A stretch of 64,000 nucleotides of DNA from Palsa-504 sp963839095 (GCA_963839095.1 CAWIUF010000068.1:266563-330562); one strand, 5' to 3'. Positions 37,105 to 46,789 are shown, counted from the stretch's first letter. A program made the numbers and translations. The notes: a model not told the origin generated them from the sequence alone.

Positions 37105-37343
37105 ACGCGCGGCCGTCCCCTTCATTAACTTCTTCGCCACCACCAGGCCGTGCCCGGGACCGGGAAATCATGGCCGGGCGACCGGCTAGACGGCGGACGA
37201 GCCCGTGCGACTAGTCGGATTCCACCCTACGCGGTCTGCCGCATTGCGAGCTACCATGTCGGCCTCCGTGCCAAAGGTGGCGCTAGCCCCACCTTTGATC
37301 ATCCTCCGCTGCCGGCGGGGTCGATCCCCCCGTTCCCCCCGTT

Positions 37344-37357
37344 ATGCTGAGGCCGTG
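37344..37357 (+). promoter_or_regulatory. Possible leaderless promoter of the DUF3043 gene
   Basis: TATGCT at 37343-37348 ends six bases before the GTG start at 37355, with only GAGGCC between. It could serve as a -10 element of a leaderless transcript; GAGG there could alternatively be a weak ribosome-binding site. Confidence 0.35.
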
Positions 37358-37981
37358 TTCCGACGCCGTAGCGCCGGGGCGACCGATGGCACGGCCCAGG
37401 ATTCCCCGGGCGCGCAGAGCCCGGACGACCCGGCCAACACCAAGACCCGTCCTCCGGCCGAAGCCGCCAAGGGCCGGCCCACACCCAAGCGCAGCGTGGC
37501 CGAGGCCGGCCGCCGCACGCCGATCACCGGGACGTCGCGGGCGCCCGCCGGGCCGCGGACCAAGGAAGACAAGGAAAAGGCGCGCGCCAACCGGGTCAAC
37601 CGGTACGAGGCGATGCGGCGGGGCGAGGCCTGGGCGCTGAACCCGCGTGACCGCGGGGCGCCCCGCGCCCTGGCCCGCGACTTCATCGATTCCAAGCGCC
37701 GGGTCAGCGAGTACTACATGTACGTGCTGGTGGTCCTGCTCGTCGCCGTGTTCGTCCGGAACAAGGCCGCCCAGGAGATCATCTCGCCGCTGGTCCTGGT
37801 GCTGGTCCTGGTCATCGTGGCGGACGCGGTGATGATCCGGCGCAGCCTGACCAAGCTGGTCGCCGAGCGGCTGCCGGGCGACACCGTCCGCGGGCTGACC
37901 GGGTACTCGGTGATGCGCGCGCTGCAGATCCGGCGGTTCCGCGTGCCGAAGCCCCGGGTCGGGCCGGGCGACAAGATCTGA
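37355..37981 (+). CDS. DUF3043-family membrane protein
   Basis: 208-aa protein of an actinobacterial family of unknown function. The N-terminal 95 residues are basic and disordered (FRRRSAGATDG, then SVAEAGRRTPITGTSRAP); the conserved core has RYEAMRRGEAWALNPRDRGAPRALARDFIDSKRR-type sequence, followed by two membrane helices (about 128-146 and 150-168) and a basic C-terminus. Start GTG 37355. It is divergent from pspA with 250 bp between. Confidence 0.85.
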   Translation: MFRRRSAGATDGTAQDSPGAQSPDDPANTKTRPPAEAAKGRPTPKRSVAEAGRRTPITGTSRAPAGPRTKEDKEKARANRVNRYEAMRRGEAWALNPRDRGAPRALARDFIDSKRRVSEYYMYVLVVLLVAVFVRNKAAQEIISPLVLVLVLVIVADAVMIRRSLTKLVAERLPGDTVRGLTGYSVMRALQIRRFRVPKPRVGPGDKI

Positions 37982-37984
37982 TCG

Positions 37985-37998
37985 CCCTAAAGTTAGGG
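37985..37998. promoter_or_regulatory. Inverted repeat CCCTAA-AG-TTAGGG before the aldo/keto reductase
   Basis: Perfect 6-bp arms around two bases, ending three bases before the ATG at 38002 and just after the DUF3043 stop. Too short for a terminator. It could be an operator for the reductase gene, or coincidence; no second copy was seen nearby. Confidence 0.35.
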
Positions 37999-38001
37999 AT
38001 C

Positions 38002-39000
38002 ATGGAATACCGACATCTTGGCAAAAGCGGTCTCGTGATCAGCGAGATCGCGTACGGGAACTGGATCACCCACGGCGACCAGGTGGAGGAGCAGGCCGCC
38101 GCGGACTGCGTCCGGGCCGCGCTGGACGAGGGCATTACCACCTTCGACACCGCTGATGTCTACGCGGGCGGGCGGGCGGAGGAAGTCCTCGGCCGGGCGC
38201 TGCAGGGAGTACGGCGCGAATCGCTGGAGATCTTTACCAAGGTGTACTGGCCGATGGGCAAGGGCCGGAACGACCGCGGCCTGTCCCGTAAGCACATCAT
38301 CGAGTCAGCGCACGCGTCGCTGCGCCGGCTGGGGACCGACTACGTCGACCTCTACCAGGCGCACCGGTACGACTACGAGACGCCGATCGAAGAGACCATG
38401 CGCGCCTTCGACGACCTCGTGCGGGCCGGCAAGGTGCTGTACATCGGGGTATCGGAGTGGCGGGCGGAGGAGATCGCGGCCGGGCTCCGGGTGGCCGCCG
38501 AGCTCGGGCTGGACCGGATCGTGTCCAATCAGCCGCAGTACAACATGCTGTGGCGGGTCATCGAGCCCGAGATCGTGCCGCTGTCCGAGAAGGAAGGCGT
38601 CGGCCAGATCGTGTTCTCGCCGATCGCGCAGGGCGTGCTGACCGGCAAGTACCAGCCCGGGTCACCCCCTCCGGCCGACTCCCGCGCGACGGCCCCGGCC
38701 GGCTCCGGCTTCATCAAGCGGTGGCTCGAGGACGACACGCTCAACGCGGTGCAGCGGCTCCGCCCGCTGGCCGACGAGGCCGGGCTCTCGCTGGCCCAGC
38801 TGGCGGTGGCGTGGGTGCTGCAGAACCCGAACGTGTCCGCCGCCATCATCGGCGCCACCCGGCCCGAGCAGGTGCGGGAGAACGTCAAGGCGGCCGGGGT
38901 CCAGCTGGACGCCGGGCTGATGCGGCGGATCGACGAGGCGCTCGGCGACGCGGTCGGCCGTGACCCGTCCCGGACCGCCAGCCCGAAGTCGCGCCCGTAG
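38002..39000 (+). CDS. Aldo/keto reductase, Kv-beta/YghZ-like
   Basis: NADPH-dependent TIM-barrel reductase of 332 aa. The catalytic tetrad is visible: Asp and Tyr in FDTADVY, Lys in IFTKVY and His in QAHRYD; C-terminal cofactor residues are in GATRPEQVRENVKA. Sequence begins directly with MEYRHLGKSGLVISEIAYGNW. Family members reduce aldehydes such as methylglyoxal; the physiological substrate is unknown. No ribosome-binding site precedes ATG 38002; only a short inverted repeat does. Confidence 0.92.
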   Translation: MEYRHLGKSGLVISEIAYGNWITHGDQVEEQAAADCVRAALDEGITTFDTADVYAGGRAEEVLGRALQGVRRESLEIFTKVYWPMGKGRNDRGLSRKHIIESAHASLRRLGTDYVDLYQAHRYDYETPIEETMRAFDDLVRAGKVLYIGVSEWRAEEIAAGLRVAAELGLDRIVSNQPQYNMLWRVIEPEIVPLSEKEGVGQIVFSPIAQGVLTGKYQPGSPPPADSRATAPAGSGFIKRWLEDDTLNAVQRLRPLADEAGLSLAQLAVAWVLQNPNVSAAIIGATRPEQVRENVKAAGVQLDAGLMRRIDEALGDAVGRDPSRTASPKSRP

Positions 39001-39033
39001 CGCCTGAGCGCAGTGCGGTGACCCTGCCCCGGT

Positions 39034-39243
39034 TCAGTCCTCCGGGTGCAGGGTCATCGGGCCGTACTCGGTCTTAGCCTCGTTGAGCAGCGATACCTGG
39101 TCCACCCCGGCGGCGAGCAGCGCCCGCCAGTTCTCCCCGAGCCAGCTTTCCGCGTCGCCCTGACTGGCGAAGATCGCCTCTTGCAGCTCGTCGGTGGTGA
39201 TGACGCTGCCGTCCGCCTTCTCGTACCGCCAGGTCCAGGGCAT
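39034..39243 (-). CDS. Small conserved actinobacterial protein, 69 aa
   Basis: Soluble protein with no membrane segment; sequence features are MPWTWRYEKADGSVIT, FASQGDAESWLGENWRALLAAGVDQVSL and a C-terminal YGPMTLHPED. Short proteins with this pattern are common in actinobacteria; no role is known. Start ATG 39243 with GGAGG about 8 bp upstream. Convergent with the aldo/keto reductase gene, 33 bp apart. Confidence 0.75.
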   Translation of the reverse strand: MPWTWRYEKADGSVITTDELQEAIFASQGDAESWLGENWRALLAAGVDQVSLLNEAKTEYGPMTLHPED

Positions 39244-39327
39244 TGCCGGGTGGCCTCCTCCGTCGTGGGTGCTGACTGAGCGTAGCTCAGCGCCGTGATA
39301 AGACGCGACCGGAGTGGCAAGTGAGCG

Positions 39328-39885
39328 TTAACAAACCATAGATAAGGCGCAGAACAGGATGGCCCAGACCGCCTTGCCGCGGCCGGTGACCGGGCTCCAG
39401 CCCCAGACGTCGCTCAGCGCGTCCACCATCTGCAGGCCGCGGCCGGCCTCTTCGCTGCGATCCGGCGCCCGGAGCACCGGGGCGGTGTCGGACGGGTCGA
39501 GCACCGCGCACATGACCTCGCCGGTCCGGCGGAGCAGGCGCAAGCCGACCGGCTGGCCCGCTTCCGCAGCCGCGACGGCCCGCTGGGCATGCGATACCGC
39601 ATTAGCCACGAACTCGCCAACGATGGCCTCGGCGTCATCGGCCAGCGCGGCCAGGCCCCACTCCCGCAGCGTGTTCCGGGTGAACTTGCGGGCCGTGCGG
39701 CCGGACTGGGCCCCGGAACCGAGGGTGCAGGCAGCCACCGCTGGTGAATCCCACCAGTCAGAAGGCATCCGGACCACCCGCGGGCGGCCGGGTGCGCACT
39801 GCAGCCTGGCGGTCAAGTCAAGCGGCCGACGGACGGCAGGATCAACCTTTGTCCGTGTCGGCAAACCTACTTGGCTCAAACCCAT
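39328..39885 (-). CDS. Anti-sigma-factor-type ATP-binding protein (HATPase_c)
   Basis: GHKL ATPase of the RsbW-like group, 185 aa, typical of actinomycete regulators that bind sigma factors or anti-sigma antagonists. N-box EFVANAVSHAQ (about residue 110), VLDPSDTAP (G1-like) and GRGLQMVDALSDVWGW with the G2/G3 region are present. No membrane segment. The N-terminus (MGLSQVGLPTRT, then VRMPSDWWDSPAVA) is the usual leader in this group. Unusual intergenic region upstream contains perfect inverted repeats. Confidence 0.83.
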   Translation of the reverse strand: MGLSQVGLPTRTKVDPAVRRPLDLTARLQCAPGRPRVVRMPSDWWDSPAVAACTLGSGAQSGRTARKFTRNTLREWGLAALADDAEAIVGEFVANAVSHAQRAVAAAEAGQPVGLRLLRRTGEVMCAVLDPSDTAPVLRAPDRSEEAGRGLQMVDALSDVWGWSPVTGRGKAVWAILFCALSMVC

Positions 39886-39974
39886 CGCGACCCCGCGAAG
39901 CCTATAGCGCCAATCCCTGATGATTGACGCAAATCACATCCTGCCCGACTGCACGCGTTTCATGCAAGACCAGA

Positions 39975-39997
39975 TGCACGTTCATTTGTAACGTGCA
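39975..39997. promoter_or_regulatory. Inverted repeat TGCACGTT-N7-AACGTGCA
   Basis: Perfect 8-bp arms separated by CATTTGT, in the 244-bp region between the anti-sigma-type gene and xylB. It is suited to a dimeric regulator. Target gene is unclear because both flanking genes point away from it; it lies 90 bp from the start of the anti-sigma gene and 132 bp from xylB. Confidence 0.5.
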
Positions 39998-40038
39998 CCT
40001 GCCGTGTTCTCTTGTCACAGAGTTTCATAGAAAGTTCA

Positions 40039-40054
40039 AGTAAAGGTTTTACCT
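40039..40054. promoter_or_regulatory. Candidate LacI-type operator upstream of xylB
   Basis: AGTAAAGGTTTTACCT, an imperfect inverted repeat 75 bp before xylB. It matches 11 of 16 positions of the repeat upstream of the GH127 gene at 44841-44856. It is a plausible site for the LacI-family regulator encoded at 44932. Seen directly: the sequence and its match; inferred: the regulator. Confidence 0.45.
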
Positions 40055-40129
40055 CGGTATCGCTGCCCGGCCCTCGGCGCCGTGAGCGGGCACGTTATCG
40101 TGTCCTCAACTCGACCAGGGGAGCCGCTG

Positions 40130-41535
40130 ATGCTTGTTGCCGGCGTCGATTCATCCACGCAGTCCACCAAGGTGATGCTCTGCCGGGCCGATGACGGCAG
40201 CGTCGTCGGGGAGGCGTCCGCCCCGCACCCGGACGGTACCGAATGCGACCCGGAACTGTGGTGGCAGGCCCTGAACCAGGCGGGAGACGGGCTGCTCGGC
40301 CGGGCCGACGCGATCGGGGTGGCGGCGCAGCAGCACGGCATGGTGGTCGTAGACGACGCCGGGCAAGTCGTCAGGCCGGCCCTGCTCTGGAACGATGTGC
40401 GGTCGGCGCCGCAGGCGAAGGCGCTGATCGCCGAACTGGGCGGCCCCGGCTACTGGGCGGAGCAGACCGGAAGCGTCCCGACGGCCTCCTTCACCGTCAC
40501 CAAGCTGCGCTGGATGGCCGAGCACGAACCGGATGCCGCCGCCCGGACGGCGCGCGTGATGCTCCCGCACGACTGGCTGACCTGGCGGCTGGGCGACCGC
40601 GGCGCACGAGCCCGCCACCGACCGCGGCGACGCCTCGGGCACCGGGTACTTCTCCCCCGCAGCCGGACGCTGGCTACCGGAACTCGCCGAGGCCGCCCTG
40701 GGGAAGCCGGCCGGGCTGCCGCGGCTGGCCGACCCGGCCGAGATCGTCGCGCGGACGGCGAGCGGCGTGCCGCTGTCCGCCGGGACCGGGGACAACATGG
40801 GCGCCGCGCTCGGGCTGGGCCTCGGGCTGGGCGAGGTGGCCGTCTCCATCGGCACCTCGGGCACCGCCTACGCGGTCGCGGCCGGGGCCGCCGCGGACGA
40901 GTCCGGGGCGGTGGCCGGCTTCGCCGACGCCACCGGGCGCTTCCTGCCGCTGGTGGCGACGATCAACGCGGCCCGGGTGCTGACGGTCACGGCCCGGATG
41001 CTCGGTACCGACGCCGACGGGCTGTCCCGGCTCGCGCTGGCCGCGCCGCCGGGCGCGCAGGGCCTGACCCTGCTCCCCTACCTGGACGGCGAGCGCAGCC
41101 CCAACCGGCCCGGCGCCAGCGGCGTGCTGCGCGGCCTCACCAGTACCAACAGCACGCCGGAGAACCTGGCCCGGGCCGCGGTCGAGGCGGTGCTCTGCTC
41201 GCTCGCCGACGCCATCGGCAACCTGGCCGACTGCGGCATCGCCGCGCGGCGGGTGATCCTCATCGGCGGCGCCGCCCGGTCCGAGGCGGTGCGCCGGATC
41301 GCGCCGATGATCTTCGGCGTGCCGGTGACGGTGCCCGCGCCGGCCGAGTACGTCGCGCTGGGCGCCGCCCGGCAGGCCGCCTGGGCGCTGTCCGGGCGCG
41401 GCCGGGGCCGCCCGCCGTGGCCGCTGGCGGGCACCAGCGCCGAGTACACCGCCGAGCCCGCCCCCGGAGGTCCGCGAGCAGTACGGAGCCCTCCGCGACG
41501 CCACCGCTCTCCTGGGGCTGAGGCTCCTGGGCTGA
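40130..41535 (+). CDS. xylB: Xylulokinase, two frameshifts
   Basis: FGGY-family kinase that phosphorylates D-xylulose, after xylose isomerase. N-terminal VAGVDSSTQSTKVM and AAQQHGMVVVD are present, then after the first break GTGDNMGAALGLGLG, SIGTSGTAY and the C-terminal GGAARSEAVRRIAPMIFG. An extra base at about 40605 (RGA must join EPATDRGDASG) and another in the C run at 41461-41465 (EPAP must join EVREQYGALRD) break it. Corrected length 467 aa. Start ATG 40130 with GGGGAG upstream. xylA follows after 63 bp. Confidence 0.9.
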
Positions 41536-41598
41536 GGCGGGGACCGGGCACGGTGAAAGGATGGAGACGTCGATGATGACTGGAGAAGGGACCGCCAG

Positions 41599-42762
41599 GT
41601 GAGCACGGATTTCGTACCCTCGCGCGAGGACCGGTTCTCGTTCGGTATCTGGACCGTGGGCTGGCAGGGCGTGGACGTCTTCGGATCGGCGGTGCGGCCG
41701 CCGATGCCGGCCGAGCGGGCCGTGTACAAGCTGGCCGAGCTCGGCGCCTACGGGATCAACTTCCACGACAACGACGTGTTCGCGTTCGAGGCCACCGCGG
41801 CCGAGCGGGACGAGCGGATCGGCGCGCTGCGCAAGGCGCTGTCCGAGACCGGCATGGTGGTGACCACGGCCACCACCAACTTGTTCGGCCACCCGATGTT
41901 CAAGGACGGCGCGTTCACCGCCAACGAGCGCGAGATCCGCCGGTTCGCGCTGGCCAAGGTGATGCGGAACCTGGACCTGGCCGCCGAGCTGGGCGCGAAG
42001 ACCTACGTGTTCTGGGGCGGCCGGGAGGGCGCCGAGTCCGGCGGGGCCAAGGACATCAGGGCCGCGCTGGACCGGTACGCCGAGGGCCTGAACCTGCTCT
42101 GCGCGTACGTCCGCGAGCAGGGCTACGACATCAGGTTCGCGATCGAGCCCAAGCCGAACGAGCCGCGGGGCGACATCTTGCTGCCCACCGTCGGGCACGC
42201 CCTGGCCTTCATCAACGGCCTGGCCGACCCGGACATGGTCGGGGTCAACCCGGAGATCGGGCACGAGGAGATGGCCGGGCTGAACTACGCGCACGGCATC
42301 GCGCAGGCCCTGTGGCACGGCAAGCTCTTCCACATCGACCTGAACGGCCAGCACGGCCCGCGGTTCGACCAGGACCTGCGGTTCGGGGCCGGGAACGTGC
42401 GGGGCGCGTTCTGGGTGGTGGACACGGTGGAGGCCGGGGGGTACGACGGGCCGCTGCACTTCGACTACAAGCCGCCGCGCACCGAGGACGACGAGGGCGT
42501 GTGGGTGACCGCCGCCGCGTGCATGCGGAACTACCTGATCCTGCGGGAGAAGGTCAAGGCGTTCCGGGCCGACCCCGACGTCATCGAGGCGCTCCGGGCC
42601 TCCGGCGTGGCCGAGCTGCGCACCCCCACCCTGGCCGACGGCGAGACCTGGCGCGACGTGCGCGAGGCCACCGCCGACGTGGACGCGCTCGCCAAGCGCG
42701 GCCTGGCCTACGAGCACCTCGACCAGCTCGCCCTGGAACACCTCTACGGAGTGCGCTCCTAA
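41599..42762 (+). CDS. xylA: Xylose isomerase
   Basis: Class I isomerase of 387 aa that converts D-xylose (and D-glucose) to the ketose. Catalytic His/Asp in NFHDND near residue 54, Trp-containing VFWGGREGAE, metal and substrate ligands in IEPKPNEPRGD and VNPEIGHEEMAG, and HIDLNGQ are all present. Start GTG 41599 with AGAAGGG upstream. Same strand as xylB, so the pair forms an operon; the stop overlaps the GH127 stop tail to tail. Confidence 0.96.
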   Translation: MSTDFVPSREDRFSFGIWTVGWQGVDVFGSAVRPPMPAERAVYKLAELGAYGINFHDNDVFAFEATAAERDERIGALRKALSETGMVVTTATTNLFGHPMFKDGAFTANEREIRRFALAKVMRNLDLAAELGAKTYVFWGGREGAESGGAKDIRAALDRYAEGLNLLCAYVREQGYDIRFAIEPKPNEPRGDILLPTVGHALAFINGLADPDMVGVNPEIGHEEMAGLNYAHGIAQALWHGKLFHIDLNGQHGPRFDQDLRFGAGNVRGAFWVVDTVEAGGYDGPLHFDYKPPRTEDDEGVWVTAAACMRNYLILREKVKAFRADPDVIEALRASGVAELRTPTLADGETWRDVREATADVDALAKRGLAYEHLDQLALEHLYGVRS

Positions 42763-44820
42763 GAGTTCGGGCAGCCAGACGCGCATGGCGTCGCCGTCGC
42801 GGTTGTCCCACTGGAAGTAGGGGATGGCGATGGCCGTGACGGGGGCGCCGTCCGCGGTCTGGCCCGGCGCGGTGACCTCGATCGTCTGGCCGATGCCGGC
42901 CAGCGCGACGGGACGCTCGCCGAGCACGCCGCCCGGCTGGATGACCAGGTCCTCCAGGCGCGCGCCGTCGAGCTGGTCGGCCTGCTCGAAGCAGTAGACG
43001 AGCGGGCCGCGCTCGATGGCCACGCAGCCGCGGATCGCGTCCACCCGCCGGTCCGGGTAGGTCCAGCGCGGCGTCAGGTCCAGGTGCAGGGTCACCACGT
43101 CGCCTGGTGCCCAGGTGCGGTGGATGACGTGGTAGCCGGGTGAGACCCCGACCCGTTCGGGATCATCGTTTACCGCGACGCGGGCGCCTGCGCTCCAGCT
43201 GGGCACCCGCAGGGCCAGGCCGCGGGCTTCGCGCCGGGGCGGCGAGGACGCGCAGGTAGATCGCGCCGGACCAGGGGTAGTCGGTGGTGACCTCGAGGTC
43301 CAGGCCGGCCCCGGCCAGCCGGGAGCCGGTGTACTGGTGGACGGAGAGCGTATCCCATCCCCGGTCACCGAGGCGAGGTAGTGCTCGAGGGACCCGAGGA
43401 GCCGCATGATGTTCGGCGGGCAGCAGGCGCAGCTGAACCAGACGCGGCGGCGGCCGGGGTCGTCCTTCTCGAAGTGATCCTCGCGGCGCTGCAGCGGGTT
43501 CACGTAGAAGAACCGCTGCCCCTCGGTGGCGATCGCGGCGGCGAAGCCGTTGTAGAGCACGCGCTCGATGTGGTCCGCGTACTTCGCGTCGCCGGTGGCG
43601 AGCAGCAGCCGCCAGCTCCACTGGATGCTGGCGATCGCGGCGCAGGTCTCGTTGTAGGCGCGGTCGGGCGGCAGCTCGAACCGGTCGCCGAAGCCCTCGT
43701 CGGCGTGCCGGGAGCCGTTGCCGCCGGTGAGGTAGGTCTTGGCCGCCACCATGTCGTCCCAGCGGCGGACCGAGGACTCCAGCAGCGCGCGGTCGCCGGT
43801 CTCGGCGGCGACGTCCATCACCCCGGCCTCCAGGTACAGGGCCCGCACCACGTGCCCCACCTCGGTGTCGGAGGCGAGCACCGGCACGTGGTCCTGCAGG
43901 TAGCGGTGGCCCATGCCGGAGTTCCCGGCCAGGCCCCGCCCCCGCTGGTCGACGAACTGCCGGGCCAGCTCGAGATAGGCGGCGGTGCCGGTCTCGCGGT
44001 AGAGCTCGGCCAGCGCCGTCTCGATGACCGGGTGCCCGTCCAGGCCCCGCTCCTGGCCGCCGAACTCGCGGACCAGGTGGTCGGCCAGGCGCACGGCGAT
44101 GGCGAGCAGCCCGTCGTCGCCGGTGCCCCGGTGCATCGCCACGGCCGCCTGGATCAGGTGACCGGCGCAGTACATCTCGTGGCTCCAGGCCAGCCGGGTG
44201 TACCGCGGCTCGCCGCTGACCTGGAAGTAGGAGTTCAGGTAGCCGTCGGGACGCTGCGCCTGGCCGAGCAGGGCGGTGACCTCGGCGGCGAAGGAGGCGA
44301 GCTCGGGCCGCCCGCCGTGGGCCAGTTCCCAGCCGATGGCCTCCAGCGTCTTGTAGATGTCGGAGTCCATGAACACCGGGCCGCGGTAGCCGGTCCCGGG
44401 CAGCGGATCGACCGGCCCGACGCCGACCGGGCGGTGGCCGCCCGCGGCTCCGTAGCCATCGGCCTCGCTGGCCGCCTCGCCCTCGGCGTCGGCGGATCCG
44501 GCCGCGCGGGCCGCCCGGATCGCCAGCCGCACGTTGTCGAGGTTCCCCGCGTCCTCGAGCTGGCGGACCGCGAGCGGCAGGCTCGCGGTCAGGTTGCGCT
44601 CCTGCCACTGGTGCAGCAGCCCGGCCGCCAGCCGGGCCCGGGTGACCGGCTGGTGCGTCCCGGAGGCGGCGGCGGTGGGGGCGACGGGGCCGGTTACGCT
44701 ACCAGGAGAACCCTCGTAAGGGGCCTGGCCCAGAGGTGGTGCGATCCGGACGCGGCCGTTGGCCTGGTCGGCGTGGTCAGCAGCGGGCATTACGGCAGGC
44801 GGCTGGTCGGCACTGTTCAC
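42759..44820 (-). CDS. GH127-family beta-L-arabinofuranosidase, three frameshifts
   Basis: Glycoside hydrolase that removes arabinofuranose units. The zinc and catalytic ligands are visible: E-x-C in YNETCAAIAS and the CC pair in FSCACCPPNIMRLL, matching the Glu/Cys3 site of GH127. Breaks lie at about 42769 (true end WLPNS, stop 42759), 43235 (VLAAP to REARGLALRV) and 43354 (TGDG to DTLSVHQYTG). Corrected length 686 aa. No signal peptide, so cytoplasmic. Start GTG 44820 has GGAG upstream; an upstream GTG at 44865 would overlap the putative operator. Without the frame correction the reading runs antisense through xylA and xylB. Confidence 0.88.
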
Positions 44821-44839
44821 GTACGCGGCTCCATGATCC

Positions 44840-44857
44840 AAGGAATAGGTTTTCCTT
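44840..44857. promoter_or_regulatory. Inverted repeat AAGGAA-N6-TTCCTT, candidate operator of the GH127/regulator pair
   Basis: Perfect 6-bp arms (AAGGAATAGGTTTTCCTT) in the 111-bp divergent region between the GH127 gene and the LacI-family gene, 20 bp upstream of the GH127 start at 44820. It shares the AG-x-AA...TTT-x-CCT outline with the xylB upstream repeat. It is a good candidate for self-regulation and repression of the glycosidase. Confidence 0.55.
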
Positions 44858-44931
44858 ATCCCCACGGAATCGTAGGCTAGAGGCTGGCCAGCGAAGCGTC
44901 AACCGTGCTGGCCCGGTGCTGAGGAGCGCAG

Positions 44932-45939
44932 ATGAGGCGGGTGACCATCCGTGACGTGGCGGCCGAGGCCGGCGTGTCCATCGGCACCGCTTCCAAGGCC
45001 CTGAACGGCCAGGGCAAGCTGCGCGCCGAAACCAGGGAGCGCGTGGCCGAGGTGGCGGAGCGGCTCGGCTTCGCGCCCAACACGCTGGCCCAGGCGCTGC
45101 TCGCGGGCCGCTCGTTCACGGTGGGCCTGATCACCACGGACAGCTTCGGCCGGTTCAGCATCCCGGTCATGCTGGGCGCCGAGGACGCGCTCGGCACCGG
45201 CCAGGTCTCGGTGTTCATGTGCGACACCAGGGACGACCCGGAGCGCGAGCGGCGCTACGTCGAGACGCTGGCGGCCCGCCGGGTGGACGGGCTGATCGTG
45301 ACCGGGCGCCGGATCGAGCCGCGTCCGCCGGTGGTGGCCGGGCCCGGCATCCCGGTGGTGTACGCGATGACCCAGCCGGTGGGCGAGAGCGGTCCCGCGG
45401 TGCTGCCCGACGACGAGGGCGGCGGCCGCGCCGCCGCCGAGCACCTGCTGCACGGCGGCCGGCGGCGGATCGGCCACATCACCGGGCCGGAGCGGTTCCT
45501 GGGCGCGCGGATGCGCGCGGCCGGGTTCGGCGCCACGCTGGCGCAGGCCGGGCTGCGGGCGCACGGCGGCGTGCGGTTCGGCGAGTGGAGCGAGCACTGG
45601 GGGCGGGAGGCGGCCGCCCGGCTGCTGGCCGAGGAGCCGGGCACCGACGCGATCTTCTGCGGCAGCGACCAGATCGCCCGCGGCGTGGCCGACACGCTGC
45701 GCGCGGCCGGCCGGGCCATCCCGGGCGACGTCGCGCTGGTCGGCTTTGACAACTGGGAGCCGATGGCGCTCGGCGCCCAGCCCCCGCTGACCAGCGTGGA
45801 CATGTGCCTGGAGGAGGTCGGCCGGGTGGCCGCGGGACTGCTGCTGGCCGCCATCGCGGGCGAGCCCGCGCGCGGTACCCGCCGGGTCCCCTGCCGCCTG
45901 GTGACCCGCCAGTCGAGCCGGCCTGGTCCTACGGGCTGA
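44932..45939 (+). CDS. LacI-family transcriptional regulator
   Basis: DNA-binding repressor, 335 aa. The LacI helix-turn-helix is VTIRDVAAEAGVSIGTASKALNG (about residues 4-26) with hinge NTLAQALLAGRS, followed by a periplasmic-binding-protein-like effector domain (VGLITTD..., GHITGPERFLGARMRAAGF, DVALVGFDNWEPMALGAQPPLTSVDM). Start ATG 44932 with GAGGAG upstream. Divergent from the GH127 gene; predicted to respond to a pentose or arabinofuranoside. Confidence 0.9.
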   Translation: MRRVTIRDVAAEAGVSIGTASKALNGQGKLRAETRERVAEVAERLGFAPNTLAQALLAGRSFTVGLITTDSFGRFSIPVMLGAEDALGTGQVSVFMCDTRDDPERERRYVETLAARRVDGLIVTGRRIEPRPPVVAGPGIPVVYAMTQPVGESGPAVLPDDEGGGRAAAEHLLHGGRRRIGHITGPERFLGARMRAAGFGATLAQAGLRAHGGVRFGEWSEHWGREAAARLLAEEPGTDAIFCGSDQIARGVADTLRAAGRAIPGDVALVGFDNWEPMALGAQPPLTSVDMCLEEVGRVAAGLLLAAIAGEPARGTRRVPCRLVTRQSSRPGPTG

Positions 45940-45950
45940 ACGCGCCCGGG

Positions 45951-46789
45951 TCAGGAAGTGGCAGCCTGGTCGCCTTCGGGTGCCTTGTCGCTTTCGGGGG
46001 CCTGTCGCTTTCGGGGGCCTGCTCGCCCTCGGCGGCCTGGACCGCGCGGGCCGCGTTGTAGTCGCGCATCATCTGGCGCTGCGAGCGGACCTGGAAGAAC
46101 ACGATCACCACGACCAGGCCGATCGAGACCCAGAGCCCGTAATGCGAGATGGCCTGCGCCACCACGACCGCGTGATGGCCGAGCGCGTAGCCGAGGCCGG
46201 ACAGCAGGCCCGCCCACAGCAGCGACCCGATGATGTCCAGGATGACGAACGTGAGCAGCCGCATGCCGGCCCAGCCGGCGATCACGTAGATGATCGCGTT
46301 GGGGATGGGCAGGAACGGGGAGATGATCACGGCGGGCCAGGTGAACTTGCGGCCCCAGCGCTGCACGCGGGCCATGTACCGTTCCCCGCGGTTGCGCTTG
46401 CCGCCCAGCAGCACGATGATGCGCTCGCCCCAGAGCCGGCCCGCCCACCAGTACAGCGGGTCGAACTTCATCAGCCCGGGAACGGCCGCGAGCAGCACCA
46501 GGATCAGCGACCCGTGCCCGACCCGGGCGAAGGCGGCGGCCGAGATGATGGACTCGGTACCCCCGCCGATCAGCGTGGACCACAGCGGGTGGGTGCCGAC
46601 CAGGTGGGTGCGCAGGGGCAGCGTCACCCAGTAGAAGATGCCGCTGAGCATGATGCCGGCCCAGCACAAGATGTCGGCGCGCCGGGGCTTGCCGGCCCAC
46701 GGTGTCCGCGGGTCGTCGAAGGCCGGGCGCTGCCGTGCCTCGTCGGCGGCTACCTTCGCCGCCTCCAGCCCTGACGCTTCGTCCACCAA
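45951..46789 (-). CDS. DedA-family membrane protein, one frameshift in its tail
   Basis: Membrane protein of the DedA superfamily (five to six helices), which is linked to membrane lipid homeostasis and flipping. Typical are FARVGHGSLILVLLAAVPGLMKFDPLYWWAGRLWGER and PFLPIPNAIIYVIAGWAGM. A missing base near 46002 hides the end; restoring it gives a short ESDKAPE-type repeat and ends EGDQAATS at stop 45951 (279 aa). Start ATG 46789. Convergent with the LacI gene. Confidence 0.83.

Noticed and set aside
41260..44865. A 1201-residue minus-strand reading across the GH127 gene and antisense to xylA/xylB
   Set aside because: The part before 42759 is antisense to intact xylA and shows no family signal; it results from one extra base near 42769 that removes the GH127 stop.
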